DNA of 64,000 bases from Pontiella desulfatans. GTDB lineage: Bacteria > Verrucomicrobiota > Kiritimatiellia > Kiritimatiellales > Pontiellaceae. Location of the stretch: NCBI RefSeq assembly GCF_900890425.1, contig NZ_CAAHFG010000003.1, positions 1,216,677-1,280,676 on the forward strand, in the 5' to 3' direction. Shown here one piece after another: positions 46,966-55,692 of the stretch (its first letter is position 1; each line of letters begins with the position of its first letter). Position numbers and translations under genes: made by a program. The notes beneath the pieces are model-generated. The model was not told where the DNA came from. It ran no database searches and worked only from the letters and a program-made list of their open reading frames with translations.

Positions 46966-48447
46966 TCAATGCACATGCAGTTCGCAAACTTTCCGGCAGT
47001 GATAGCCTGAGATGGCCAGGGTGACTGCCAGCGGAAAGAGGGTAGGCCTATGGAATGAAGTCCAGAGCAGGAGCTTCCAGTATTGCACGCGCTCCTTGCC
47101 CAGGATCCCCAGCCGGTAAAAGGAACGAAGCAGGGCCATCAGATCGGAGCGGGTCGGCAGATACCCGCCTTTCGGCGGCCGGTATTCGCTGAGCATTGTT
47201 CTGATTCGTTCATAATAATGGCGCGGGGCATAGATATGGTTCAGAATGGTCTTGTAGCCCTTGAGCAACCGGTCGAAATCCATCAGCGGTACGATGTTGG
47301 TCGTCCCCTCGACATTGTCGCCCGAGCTCGAGCCGCGCAAGCGGCCGGCCTTTTCCATTCGTTGATAAAGCTGGGTTCCCTGCGGCGCCTGCAGGAGGCC
47401 GACCATGGCCGTTACGATGCCGCTCTTCTGAATGAACTCGATCTGCCGGTGAAACACGGACGGCTTGTCGCTGTCAAAGCCGACGATGAAGCCGCCCTGG
47501 ACCTGCAGGCCGGCACGTTGGATTTTATTTACGTCCTGTACCAGATCGCGGTGCTCGTTCTGCGTCTTGTTGCACTCGGCCAGAGCGGCGTTGTCGGGCG
47601 TTTCGATTCCGATAAAGACAATATCAAAACCGGCCGCCACCATCAGATCCATCAGTTCCTGGTCATCCGCCAGGTTGATCGACGCCTCGGTCTGGAATGT
47701 GATGCCCGGCCGGTCGTTCCGCCATGCAATCAGGCGGGGCAGCAGCTCCGACTTGAGGTGCCGCTTGTTGCCGATAAAGTTGTCATCCACAAAGAAGACC
47801 TTGCCTCGTCGCCAGCCGCCGGCGTAGAGCGCGTCCAGCTCGGCGATGACCTGTTCCGTACTCTTGGTTCGTACGCGGCGACCGAGCAATGAAGTGATAT
47901 TGCAGAAATCGCAGTTGAACGGGCATCCGCGCGAATACTGGATCTCCATGGCCTGGTAGCGCTTCATGTCGACCAGTTCCCACGCGGGGAGGGGGGTATC
48001 GCCGAGCTCCGCAAAATCCGTGGTCGAGTAGACGCGCCGGGGTCGGCCTTCCGCCAGATCCTTTAGGAAGTGCGGCAGGGTGATCTCCGCTTCGTTCAGG
48101 ATAAAATGATCGACATCGTCGAACTCCTCATGTTCCATAGTGAAGAGCGGACCGCCGGCCACAACCTTCAGGCCGGCTTCATGGCAACGTGCCACCATCT
48201 CGCGGGCGGACGTCTTCTGGACCACCATGCCGGTGATGAAGGCGTAGTCTGCCCAGGCCAAGTCGCTCTCGCGTAGCTTGCGGACATTCAGGTCTACCAA
48301 CCGCCTATCCCATTGCGCAGGCAGCAATCCCGCCACCGTCAGCAGCCCGAGCGGAGGGAAGGTGGCTTGCTTGCCGACGAAACTGAGGGCATGTTTGAAA
48401 CTCCAGAATGTGTCAGGGAACATTGGGCATATCATTAAAATATTCAT
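46966..48447 (-). CDS. B12-binding radical SAM protein (DUF4070 type)
   Basis: 493 residues. N-terminal cobalamin-binding-like Rossmann domain (FPPLGLLTVAGLLP, VVAGGPLFTMEHEEF), then a radical SAM barrel with 4Fe-4S cysteines C175, C179, C182 (SRGCPFNCDFCNI), FVDDNFIGNKRHL and FIGIETPDNAAL, and a C-terminal DUF4070 helical part. Such enzymes methylate or rearrange lipids and other small molecules; the substrate cannot be told. It is 60 bases downstream of the start of the kinase gene on the same strand, but probably a separate unit. Confidence 0.88.
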   Translation of the reverse strand: MNILMICPMFPDTFWSFKHALSFVGKQATFPPLGLLTVAGLLPAQWDRRLVDLNVRKLRESDLAWADYAFITGMVVQKTSAREMVARCHEAGLKVVAGGPLFTMEHEEFDDVDHFILNEAEITLPHFLKDLAEGRPRRVYSTTDFAELGDTPLPAWELVDMKRYQAMEIQYSRGCPFNCDFCNITSLLGRRVRTKSTEQVIAELDALYAGGWRRGKVFFVDDNFIGNKRHLKSELLPRLIAWRNDRPGITFQTEASINLADDQELMDLMVAAGFDIVFIGIETPDNAALAECNKTQNEHRDLVQDVNKIQRAGLQVQGGFIVGFDSDKPSVFHRQIEFIQKSGIVTAMVGLLQAPQGTQLYQRMEKAGRLRGSSSGDNVEGTTNIVPLMDFDRLLKGYKTILNHIYAPRHYYERIRTMLSEYRPPKGGYLPTRSDLMALLRSFYRLGILGKERVQYWKLLLWTSFHRPTLFPLAVTLAISGYHCRKVCELHVH

Positions 48448-48692
48448 GGTTGGAAATCCTTTCCTTTTCCTATTCGTCTGAAATATGCCGAAGCTATGTC
48501 ATGGTTTTGTCATGGCGGGATTTTTTCCAACGATTAAAATCTGCGTTCATCCGTGTCCATCTGCGCTTCAGTCGCACCGCCCTTTGCTTTCTTTGACGCC
48601 TCCGTGGTCAAACCCACTGCGGGGACAGCCCGTGAATGGTTGTACTCTGAAAAGCCCATTTGATTTCCCGGCTTTAAGTAGGAGGTATCACC

Positions 48693-48725
48693 ATGCTTAG
48701 TAAATACTCTCTTTTTGAGGCCTAA
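48693..48725 (+). other. 10-codon mini-ORF with perfect Shine-Dalgarno
   Basis: AGGAGGT (48680-48686), six-base spacer, then MLSKYSLFEA and TAA. Possibly a leader peptide or the cut-off beginning of a former gene. The rest of the 48448-48828 gap holds only a short dispersed-repeat-like phrase (CTGCGTTCATCCGTGTCCATC, 48541-48561). Confidence 0.35.
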
Positions 48726-48828
48726 CCGTAAAAAGTTCCCCGTTTGTTCCCCGGATTAGCAGTTTTTAGCAGGAAATGTCAGGAGTCCTCACGGAGGTTG
48801 TAAAAATGGGAGGAACTCACGAAAGGTG

Positions 48829-48862
48829 CAAAAATAAAGGCCGGAACGTGTGTTCCGGCCTT
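48829..48862 (-). terminator. Rho-independent terminator of the tRNA-Met gene
   Basis: 11-bp stem AAGGCCGGAAC/GTTCCGGCCTT (48837-48847 with 48852-48862), 4-base loop; on the minus strand it is followed by TATTTTTG. It lies seven bases beyond the CCA end of the tRNA fragment. Confidence 0.88.
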
Positions 48863-48868
48863 CAAAGT

Positions 48869-48920
48869 TGGTAGCGGGGCTCGGATTTGAACCGAGGACC
48901 TTCAGGTTATGAGCCTGAAT
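48869..48920 (-). tRNA. 3' half of a tRNA-Met(CAT) gene: attachment-site remnant
   Basis: On the minus strand the sequence runs from the anticodon arm (TCAGG-CTCATAA-CCTGA) through the T-arm (CTCGG-TTCAAAT-CCGAG), the 3' acceptor strand CCCCGCT, discriminator A and encoded CCA. The matching 5' acceptor strand AGCGGGG and D-arm are absent to the right, where unrelated DNA begins. This is the signature of integration into the tRNA gene, with a tyrosine recombinase gene 145 bases away. Confidence 0.85.
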
Positions 48921-49065
48921 GGTAATACGAAAAACACGGAGAAATATGGCAAAAAATGAAAATTACCAGCGTTGTGTTTGTACTTGTGTTTGTATTTAGG
49001 GCTTGTGCTGTCAGTACTTTTCTAATATGGTTCATACCGTCAAATCGAAGGGATAGGAGGCGGTT

Positions 49066-50490
49066 ATGGGCTTGGAAATCAGAAAAGGCAGAGACGGGAG
49101 TTGGCGCAAGATTTGGTACGGCACATATAAGCTGAATGGCAAGCGCCATGCCGTGAACCTCGGTGTCAAGATTGCCGGCGAACCGCCAGCCTCATTAAAG
49201 GCTGGTGACGAGGGCGACCGGGCCTTCGAGCGATCCCGTGCCACGGCTCAGGCCAAGCTTGATCAGATCGTTGCAGAGGCAAAAGGCAAAAAGAATGCCG
49301 TTAGGATCGTTGAAAAAATCTACGAGATGCAGACCGGCGAGGCCCTTAGCTCGATCCTCCTTGGGGACATTTCCAAAGAGTGGAGGCGAATCCCCCGCAA
49401 GCGCCAGCCCAGCGCGCGCTATGTCAAGCAGTGCACCGCCGTACTGGACAACTTTGCCGCCTACGCCATGGGGCACAACAAAAACATCCAGGACATCGGG
49501 CAGGTGACCAAAAACATGGCCCGGGCCTTCATGCAGGCAGAGGAAGAGCGCAAGCTGTCGCCAAAAACTTGGAACGACACGCTCAAACTCCTGCGTACCA
49601 CCTTCCAGAAGCTGTTGCCGGAGGGGGCACCCAATCCCTTCAACGGCATCCCGTCCAAGGAGTCCGAAACCATTTTCCGCGAACCCTTCTCGCCGGAAGA
49701 GCTGAAGGTCATCATCGAAAAATCCCTGGAACATGACTTCATTCGGCCTGTAATGATCACCGGCATCTGCACCGCCATGCGCCGGGGTGACTGCTGTCTG
49801 CTACAATGGAAGGATGTCGATCTCAGGAACGGCTTCCTTACCGTCAAGACCTCCAAAACCGGACAGACGGTAAAGATCCCGATCTTCCCGCTGCTCTCCG
49901 ACGAGCTGGCCGCACTGCCGAAAAAGGGCGAGTATGTCTTTCCCGAGCAGGCCGCCATGTACCGCGACAATCCCGACGGCATCACCTGGCGGGTGCGGCA
50001 GGTACTCAAGGCTGCCGGATTCAAGGATAAGAAGGATAGCGAGGACGACGTCATCAAGGGAAAAGTGCATGCCGCCCGGGAAACCGGCCTGCGCCGGGCA
50101 TCCATCCGCGACTTCCACAGCTTCCGCGTCACCTGGGTGACACTCGCCCTGTCTGCCGGTGTGCCCCTGGAGCTGGTGCAGAAGGTCACCGGCCACAAAA
50201 CCACCGAAGTCGTCTTCAAGCACTATTTCCAGCCCGGTGACGATGTCTTCAAAGAACGCCTTGTTCAGGCCATGCCCCAACTGCTGATGCAGGGCAACGG
50301 CAAGCAGCTTGCCGAGCCGCCGATGGAATACGAGATCGATCCCGGCCCCGCGAAGCAACTGGAAAAGGCGCTAAAGCTGCTGGGCGTCGTCCGCAGCCCG
50401 AAATACAGCAAACAGCTCAAAGAAGCCATTCAGTTGATTGCCAGCGCCAAGCAGTGGTACGATTCAACCGTTCTGCGGGAAGTGTCATGA
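49066..50490 (+). CDS. Tyrosine recombinase (phage-type integrase)
   Basis: 474 residues. Catalyses site-specific integration/excision. Catalytic set: Arg in CTAMRRGDCC (about R239), Lys in TSKTGQTVKIP, HSFR (H351, R354), His377 in GHKTTEV and nucleophile Tyr387 (KHYF). Core-binding SAM-like domain at about 100-200; an AP2-like N-terminal arm (EIRKGRDGSWRKIWYG). AGGAGGCGGTT precedes the ATG. It reads away from the tRNA-Met fragment it presumably recognises. Confidence 0.94.
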   Translation: MGLEIRKGRDGSWRKIWYGTYKLNGKRHAVNLGVKIAGEPPASLKAGDEGDRAFERSRATAQAKLDQIVAEAKGKKNAVRIVEKIYEMQTGEALSSILLGDISKEWRRIPRKRQPSARYVKQCTAVLDNFAAYAMGHNKNIQDIGQVTKNMARAFMQAEEERKLSPKTWNDTLKLLRTTFQKLLPEGAPNPFNGIPSKESETIFREPFSPEELKVIIEKSLEHDFIRPVMITGICTAMRRGDCCLLQWKDVDLRNGFLTVKTSKTGQTVKIPIFPLLSDELAALPKKGEYVFPEQAAMYRDNPDGITWRVRQVLKAAGFKDKKDSEDDVIKGKVHAARETGLRRASIRDFHSFRVTWVTLALSAGVPLELVQKVTGHKTTEVVFKHYFQPGDDVFKERLVQAMPQLLMQGNGKQLAEPPMEYEIDPGPAKQLEKALKLLGVVRSPKYSKQLKEAIQLIASAKQWYDSTVLREVS

Positions 50491-50996
50491 AACTCAACGA
50501 GCTGGCGAAGAGGGTGGGGAAGAGCGTTCCATATGTGATGACGCTCCAGAAAAAGTTTGGATTGCCGGTCTGCAAGGACTATCCCGTGGGTTATGCCGTG
50601 CTGGTTGAAAAGCTGATCTACCTGTCCATTTGTTCCGTGCCCGACAAAGAAATCAAGTCGCTACTCTCAAAGGAAAAGAAACTGCTGGAGCTGTTGAAAG
50701 TCGATTCCCTGCATGACGGTGATCTCTGGTTTGAAAACATGTGCATTATGAAATCCGGCCCGACGCGGTTACTGCTGTCCAGTCACGACCTGGGGCATCC
50801 GGTCGATTGCGCAACCGTTCAGCCCTGCCTCGATTTTAGCGACCGCGACAAAGAGCTTTTCCAATCTTCGGAAATGGGGGCTTCCGCCCTTCGCGAGCTG
50901 CGGCGCTATTCCAAAACACTCGACGGCGTCAAGGCACGCATCCGGCAGGAACTCCCGATTGTGGGAGCGGCCCTAAAGTGGGCGTCCCTGCTCTAA
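50487..50996 (+). CDS. Putative HTH protein coupled to the integrase
   Basis: 169 residues from the ATG at 50487, overlapping the integrase stop (ATGA). The N-terminus MKLNELAKRVGKSVPYVM followed by LQKKFGLP looks like a MerR/excisionase-type helix-turn-helix. The rest is not recognised. Position and HTH suggest a recombination directionality or control factor; this is inference. Confidence 0.6.
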   Translation: MKLNELAKRVGKSVPYVMTLQKKFGLPVCKDYPVGYAVLVEKLIYLSICSVPDKEIKSLLSKEKKLLELLKVDSLHDGDLWFENMCIMKSGPTRLLLSSHDLGHPVDCATVQPCLDFSDRDKELFQSSEMGASALRELRRYSKTLDGVKARIRQELPIVGAALKWASLL

Positions 50997-51053
50997 AAAA
51001 ACTCCAAACTTTCCGAGGAAGATTCATAGCTTTTTCGCCAACCCTACTGGTGC

Positions 51054-51557
51054 ATGGCACATGACTTGGAAGATCCCTATAAGGAAAAGCATCTTACCCC
51101 GGAGCAATGGGAACAGGAGGCTTTTCGGTTGTGGCAATGGGCGGAGTCGCCAGAGGAGGTGGGGGAACGGCTGGAGGGTGAACACATCGTGCGGTTGGTG
51201 GCGGTTCATTTTCTGGTGCTTCTTTCCCGCCGCCAGCAACAGGTGGTGCGGCTATATTGTCTCGATGGTCTCACGCAGGTGGAAATCGCGGAAGAACTCG
51301 GAATCACCCAGCAAACGGTGCAGCAGCATCTAATGGGCAAGCTTCGGAATGGGCGGCTTGTCGGCGGCGCTTTCCGCAGACTGCGCAAGTTGATCCACAA
51401 GGAGGCCGTGGCTCGTGAGGGGCGAGGCGATCCCCGCACTCGCATCCTTTCGCTCTTCGATAAATTGCTCGATTCGGGCATCACCCGGCGTCGCGCCCGG
51501 GAGCTGATCAACACCCTTGTGCGGGAGGCCCGGGAAATTTTTTCTGAAGAAAAATAA
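51054..51557 (+). CDS. Sigma-70 region 4-like HTH protein
   Basis: 167 residues. Core LSRRQQQVVRLYCLDGLTQ then EIAEELGITQQTVQQHL is a sigma region 4 helix-turn-helix; no region 2 is present, so it is not a complete sigma factor. Basic C-terminal helices (RRRARELINTLVREAREI). It lies 81 bases upstream of the serine recombinase and may control the recombinase-ParB genes. The ribosome site is weak. Confidence 0.7.
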   Translation: MAHDLEDPYKEKHLTPEQWEQEAFRLWQWAESPEEVGERLEGEHIVRLVAVHFLVLLSRRQQQVVRLYCLDGLTQVEIAEELGITQQTVQQHLMGKLRNGRLVGGAFRRLRKLIHKEAVAREGRGDPRTRILSLFDKLLDSGITRRRARELINTLVREAREIFSEEK

Positions 51558-51637
51558 GATTTCCGCCCCAAAAGTGCCTGTATTTTTTTCCTATAGGTAG
51601 AGGGGTGTGGTTTCTTCACCCGGCAGGGAGCGTCGGC

Positions 51638-53143
51638 ATGGACTGGTTCAACTCTGGAAAGAGCTTCAAATACCGCGCGGTGGCATACTATCGCCATTCG
51701 GCTCAGGATCGGCAGGAAAACTCGGTTGAGATCCAACAGGATCAGGTGCGCCAGTTCGCCCGTGACCACGATATTGAAATCATCCGGGAATTCATCGACC
51801 GGGGTAAATCCGGCCTGTCCACCGAGGGGCGCGACGGTTTCAATGAAATGATCCATGATTATGTGGAGCGCGGGCAGGAGGCATTTGAAATAGTGCTGGT
51901 GCTCGATGTCAGTCGCTGGGGTCGCTTTCAGGACACCGATCTATCCGCATATTACAAGGGTCACTGTGCGATGCATGGAAAGCAGGTGGTATACACCTCC
52001 CTTGGTTTCGGCGAGCAGGACAACCTGATGTTTAGTCTACGCTTGGACATCGAGCGCTTCCAGGCGGCGAACTATAGCCGGGAACTGAGCACCAAGGTTT
52101 TCAAGGGGTGCGCAAAGATCGCGGAGCAGGGGTTTAGGGCAGGGGGGATGCCGCCCTATGGCTTCCATCGTCTGCTGCTCGACGAACAACGAAAGCCTGT
52201 CCAGGTATTGGAGCGGGGACAGCGAAAAAGTATCCAGAACCAGCGCGTCACGCTCACCCCCGGCGACCCGGATGAAATCGCCGTGATAGAGCGTATCTTC
52301 AAGGAATTCGTGAAGTGGGAATCCACTCCTAAGCAGATTGCCTTTTCGCTCAACAAGCAGCGCATTCCCTCGCCGGGCGGCTGCCAATGGTCGCCATCGT
52401 CGGTCATGGCGGTGCTGCGGAACGAGCTTTATGCCGGCACGATGGTTTACAACAAAACCACGCAACGCTTGAAATCCCCCAGCCACAAAAACCCGATGGA
52501 TGAGTGGATCCGCACCGAAAACGCATTCCCGGCTATCGTTGAGCACAAGCTGTTCGACCGTGCCCAGGAAATTCTTTTCGAGGCGGAAGAGGAGCGGCGC
52601 GTTAAATATTCCGCCGAGGACATGCTCGACCGCCTGCGCCGGGTTTACGAACAATACGGCACCGTCCGCGCATCGCTCGTGGCTGCCGAAAAGGAAATGG
52701 TATCCGTCGCCACCTACGCCAAGCGTTTCGGCACTATTGGCGGCGCCTATCAACACCTGTTTGAGGAGGTCATCGACTCCCGCCGCGCGGAGGTCACCCA
52801 GACCATCAAGCAACTCGTGCATGAGACCGAGGAATATGGCGACTTCATTGTCCTGCGCAACTATGTCAGCGTCCGCATCCAGCCGGTCATTCCCTTTCCC
52901 CTCGGCTACGAAGAGGAGTGGACGTTCATGCCCGAAGTCCGCCCCGAAATCGACATCACCCTCGGCGTCCCGCTTTCCAATGGCGGGAAATACGACGTCC
53001 TCGGCTATCTCTTCTTTCCCCGGATCATGGCGGGCGGGCGGCGCATCCGCGTTTCCGCCAATACAGCCGACCGCATCGAGCTGCACGCCTATTCCCTTAA
53101 ACAGGCCATGGAGGATTTAATCGGATTGGAGGTAACGGCATGA
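51638..53143 (+). CDS. Large serine recombinase
   Basis: 501 residues from the ATG at 51638. Resolvase domain with catalytic Ser21 (VAYYRHSAQD), VLDVSRWGR and GFGEQDNLMFSLRLDIERFQAANYSRELSTKV; recombinase domain (GMPPYGFHR, KQIAFSLNKQRIPSPGG, LRNELYAGTMVYNK); C-terminal part without the usual clear zinc ribbon cysteines. Its last four bases overlap the ParB-like gene (ATGA), so both act together. Confidence 0.93.
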   Translation: MDWFNSGKSFKYRAVAYYRHSAQDRQENSVEIQQDQVRQFARDHDIEIIREFIDRGKSGLSTEGRDGFNEMIHDYVERGQEAFEIVLVLDVSRWGRFQDTDLSAYYKGHCAMHGKQVVYTSLGFGEQDNLMFSLRLDIERFQAANYSRELSTKVFKGCAKIAEQGFRAGGMPPYGFHRLLLDEQRKPVQVLERGQRKSIQNQRVTLTPGDPDEIAVIERIFKEFVKWESTPKQIAFSLNKQRIPSPGGCQWSPSSVMAVLRNELYAGTMVYNKTTQRLKSPSHKNPMDEWIRTENAFPAIVEHKLFDRAQEILFEAEEERRVKYSAEDMLDRLRRVYEQYGTVRASLVAAEKEMVSVATYAKRFGTIGGAYQHLFEEVIDSRRAEVTQTIKQLVHETEEYGDFIVLRNYVSVRIQPVIPFPLGYEEEWTFMPEVRPEIDITLGVPLSNGGKYDVLGYLFFPRIMAGGRRIRVSANTADRIELHAYSLKQAMEDLIGLEVTA

Positions 53144-54069
53144 AGAAGAAAAAACTCGCGTTGATGTCCGACCGGAAATACCAGATGGTGCCGCTCGATA
53201 GCATCGTCGTGCTCAACTCCCGCAACCGCAACAAGGATAAGTTTGCCGAGAACGTCCGTAGCATCGACGAAGTCGGGCTGCGCAAACCCATCGTGGTGAA
53301 CGGCAGGTCATTCAAGCGAACGGGAAAGTATGAACTGGTTTGCGGGGAGGGGCGCTACCTCGCCCATATCAAACTCGAAAAAACCGAAATTCCAGCCGAG
53401 GTCATCGACTGCGACCGCAAGACCGCGCTGCTCTATTCCCTGGTTGAAAACATCGCGCGCGTCCCGCCCGGCACCATGTGGTTTGCGCGAGAAATGGAAC
53501 GCATGCACCAAGCCGGTCTCAACTATTCCGAGATCGCCCGTTATGTCGGCAAAAGCTCCTCCTATGTCGGCGACTATATCCGCCTCGTTGTGCAAGGCGA
53601 AAACCGTCTCATAGAGGGGGTCGAGCAAGGTCTTTTCCCCATCTCCTTCGCTGTGCAGGTTGCCCAGTCCGACGACGCCACGATCCAGGGCGTACTCATG
53701 GATGCTTTCGACGAAGGTGTCGTCAACAGCACCTCCGTGGCCCGGGTGCGGCGGCTCTTGCAGCTGCGCATGCAGCGGGGGAAGGGCATCCGCGACCGTG
53801 GCGAGCGCAGCGAAAAAAGCAAAGGCTACACCCTCAAAGACCTCACCCGCGAAATCAACCAAAGTACCAAAGAGAAAGAAGACTATGTCCGGCAGGCCCG
53901 GCACACCCAGAACCGCCTGCTGCAGCTCCTGTTCGGCATGTCCGCCGTGCTGGGCGATCCCGAGGCCCTGCGCCTGCTCGATGCCCACGGCCTCGCCGCA
54001 CCTCCCTCGCTCCAAGGCGAATACGGCGTCGATCTCCCTCCCGTCCCTGTTACGGAGCCCACCCCATGA
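53140..54069 (+). CDS. ParB/Spo0J-like protein coupled to the serine recombinase
   Basis: 309 residues. ParB N-domain: PLDSIVVLNSRNRNK, VGLRKPIVV, CGEGRYLAHIKL (the G-E-x-R box of CTP-binding ParB) and LVENIARVPPGTMWFARE; a central HTH (YSEIARYVGKSSSYVGDYIRL); a charged C-terminus. No ParA is present. The tight coupling to a recombinase argues for a role in element biology rather than chromosome segregation. Confidence 0.88.
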   Translation: MKKKKLALMSDRKYQMVPLDSIVVLNSRNRNKDKFAENVRSIDEVGLRKPIVVNGRSFKRTGKYELVCGEGRYLAHIKLEKTEIPAEVIDCDRKTALLYSLVENIARVPPGTMWFAREMERMHQAGLNYSEIARYVGKSSSYVGDYIRLVVQGENRLIEGVEQGLFPISFAVQVAQSDDATIQGVLMDAFDEGVVNSTSVARVRRLLQLRMQRGKGIRDRGERSEKSKGYTLKDLTREINQSTKEKEDYVRQARHTQNRLLQLLFGMSAVLGDPEALRLLDAHGLAAPPSLQGEYGVDLPPVPVTEPTP

Positions 54070-54110
54070 ATCCTTTCGGTTCTTCAGCGTATTCAGTGGT
54101 GCCAAGCCCA

Positions 54111-54420
54111 CCTCCGGCGCAGCTCGCGTTTGCAGAGCAGCACGCGGCACCGCAATCATTCTGTCACCAAATCATGCTGTCTATTCCCACCAAGTCACCA
54201 GTCTCCAGCATCCAGCATCCAGTATCCAACCCCATCCCGCCGCCAAGCCCTTTGCTTACTCTGCGCTCTTTTGTGGCCACCCCTCATCCGGCGCAGCCCG
54301 CGTTTGCAACGCATCACGCGGCACCGTTCTGTGTATTCCGTGGTTTACCCCATCCCGCCGCCAAGCCCTTCGCTTCGTCGCGTCTTTGCGGTCAATCCAT
54401 CCCGCCGCCAAGCACCCAGC
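54111..54420. repeat. Repeat-rich C-rich spacer between the two ParB-like genes
   Basis: Holds two copies of the dispersed CCGGCGCAGC core (54111-54152, 54283-54324), three copies of CATCCCGCCGCCAAGC (near 54233, 54352, 54400) and tandem CCAGCATCCAG units (54204-54222). An open frame of 125 codons runs through it from 54066, but its composition is that of the repeats. Confidence 0.75.
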
Positions 54421-54476
54421 CCTCCTTTATTAGCGTAGATTAGTGTCAATTAGCGGTTTAAATCAGGAGTCCAGCC

Positions 54477-55334
54477 ATGTCCGAATCATTCCAAGTCAAC
54501 GGCATCGATCTCCCCGCCGACGTACTCAAGCCCCTCAACGCCCGCGACAACATCAACACCGAAAAACATCGCGGCTACGCCAAGATCCGTTCCACCATCG
54601 CCAACCTTGCGCTGATCGAACCCTTTTGCGTCTATCGCGACGGCGACGAATTCTTCGTGCTCGATGGCTATCTCCGGCTGCTCGCCTGCCGCGAGCTGGG
54701 CTACGACGTTGTACCCTGCATCCTCTTCGACGAAAAAGAGGCCTACACCTACAACCGCATGGTCAACAACCTCTCCGGCTTCCAGGAAATCAAGATGATG
54801 CGCAAGTCGATGGAATCGCTCGACGAACAAACCATCGCCGACACCTTTGGCATGAAAAACATCCGCTACCGCCTGGCCCCCAAACTCGTCGAACAGCTCC
54901 ATCCCAAGGTCGCCCAGGCATTCGAGCAGGAACTCATCGGAAAAACCACCGCCTACGAACTCGGCGCCGTCCTGCCCGAACATCAGCCCGAGCTGCTCAA
55001 GACCATGCGGAGGGTTGACGACTTTTCCCCTACCTTCGTCCGCGCCCTCGTGCTCCAAACCCCGCAGGAAAAGCGAAACCCCGAGCGTCAAACCCGCTCA
55101 AAACCAAAGGCCGACGCCAAGAAAAAGCGACAAGCCCTCACCGACCGGCTCCAGGAAGCCGAAGAACAGTACGACTTCTATACCAAGCTCTTCCGCACCT
55201 ACACCGCCGACCTGCTAAAAATGACCCTCTACGTCCGCAAGGTCATCACCACCCCCGAAATCCGTGAGTATTTAGAGCAACACCATTCATCTGCACTTGG
55301 CGAAATGACATCCATTGTGATGGAAGCCCGTTGA
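54477..55334 (+). CDS. Second ParB/RepB-like partition-domain protein
   Basis: 285 residues. ParB-like N-domain (YAKIRSTIANLALIEPFCVY, FFVLDGYLRLLACRELG, AYTYNRMVNNLSGFQEIKMM) and a RepB-type helical C-terminal half with a coiled coil (DAKKKRQALTDRLQEAEEQY). CAGGAGTCCAGCC is the ribosome site. With the serine recombinase and the first ParB protein it makes a three-gene cassette, separated from them by a repeat-rich spacer. Confidence 0.85.
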   Translation: MSESFQVNGIDLPADVLKPLNARDNINTEKHRGYAKIRSTIANLALIEPFCVYRDGDEFFVLDGYLRLLACRELGYDVVPCILFDEKEAYTYNRMVNNLSGFQEIKMMRKSMESLDEQTIADTFGMKNIRYRLAPKLVEQLHPKVAQAFEQELIGKTTAYELGAVLPEHQPELLKTMRRVDDFSPTFVRALVLQTPQEKRNPERQTRSKPKADAKKKRQALTDRLQEAEEQYDFYTKLFRTYTADLLKMTLYVRKVITTPEIREYLEQHHSSALGEMTSIVMEAR

Positions 55335-55692
55335 TCCACCCGTAAGTTACATCTCTGAAATTGGCCCATTCTCTGTTAATAATCCCACAAACCTTTAGCA
55401 AGGTCTTTTCAGAGAATCCTCCATTTATAAAGGAATGGCCCTTAATATGCTTTATCGATTTTCATGTTTTGAAGAATGGGGGCTTGGTGGGTGTGTATAT
55501 CTGGGGTGCTATGACGGATAGGTACGGGCGTTTTAACATTAAAGCAGGCGCGAAATGTCTTCTGGGGCTTTTCTTGCTGGTTGGTTTTTTCAACGTTCAT
55601 TCCGCATATGGAATCCTCGGTGACACACTGAGGGAAAGCCAGGAAAAATATGGCCCGCCAACCGGTGTGCTGCATAGCGACAATAAAGATAT

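Noticed and set aside
48869..48930. Complete tRNA gene
   Set aside because: No 5' acceptor strand or D-arm can be found on the right side; only the 3' half is present.
54066..54443. 125-codon open frame overlapping the end of the first ParB-like gene
   Set aside because: It runs through the repeat-rich spacer; the amino-acid content (Pro, Ser, Ala in repeated phrases) follows the DNA repeats and no domain is visible.
55361..55510. Longer N-terminus for the DUF2726 gene
   Set aside because: The first 50 codons look random, and the signal/anchor sequence fits a start at 55511.
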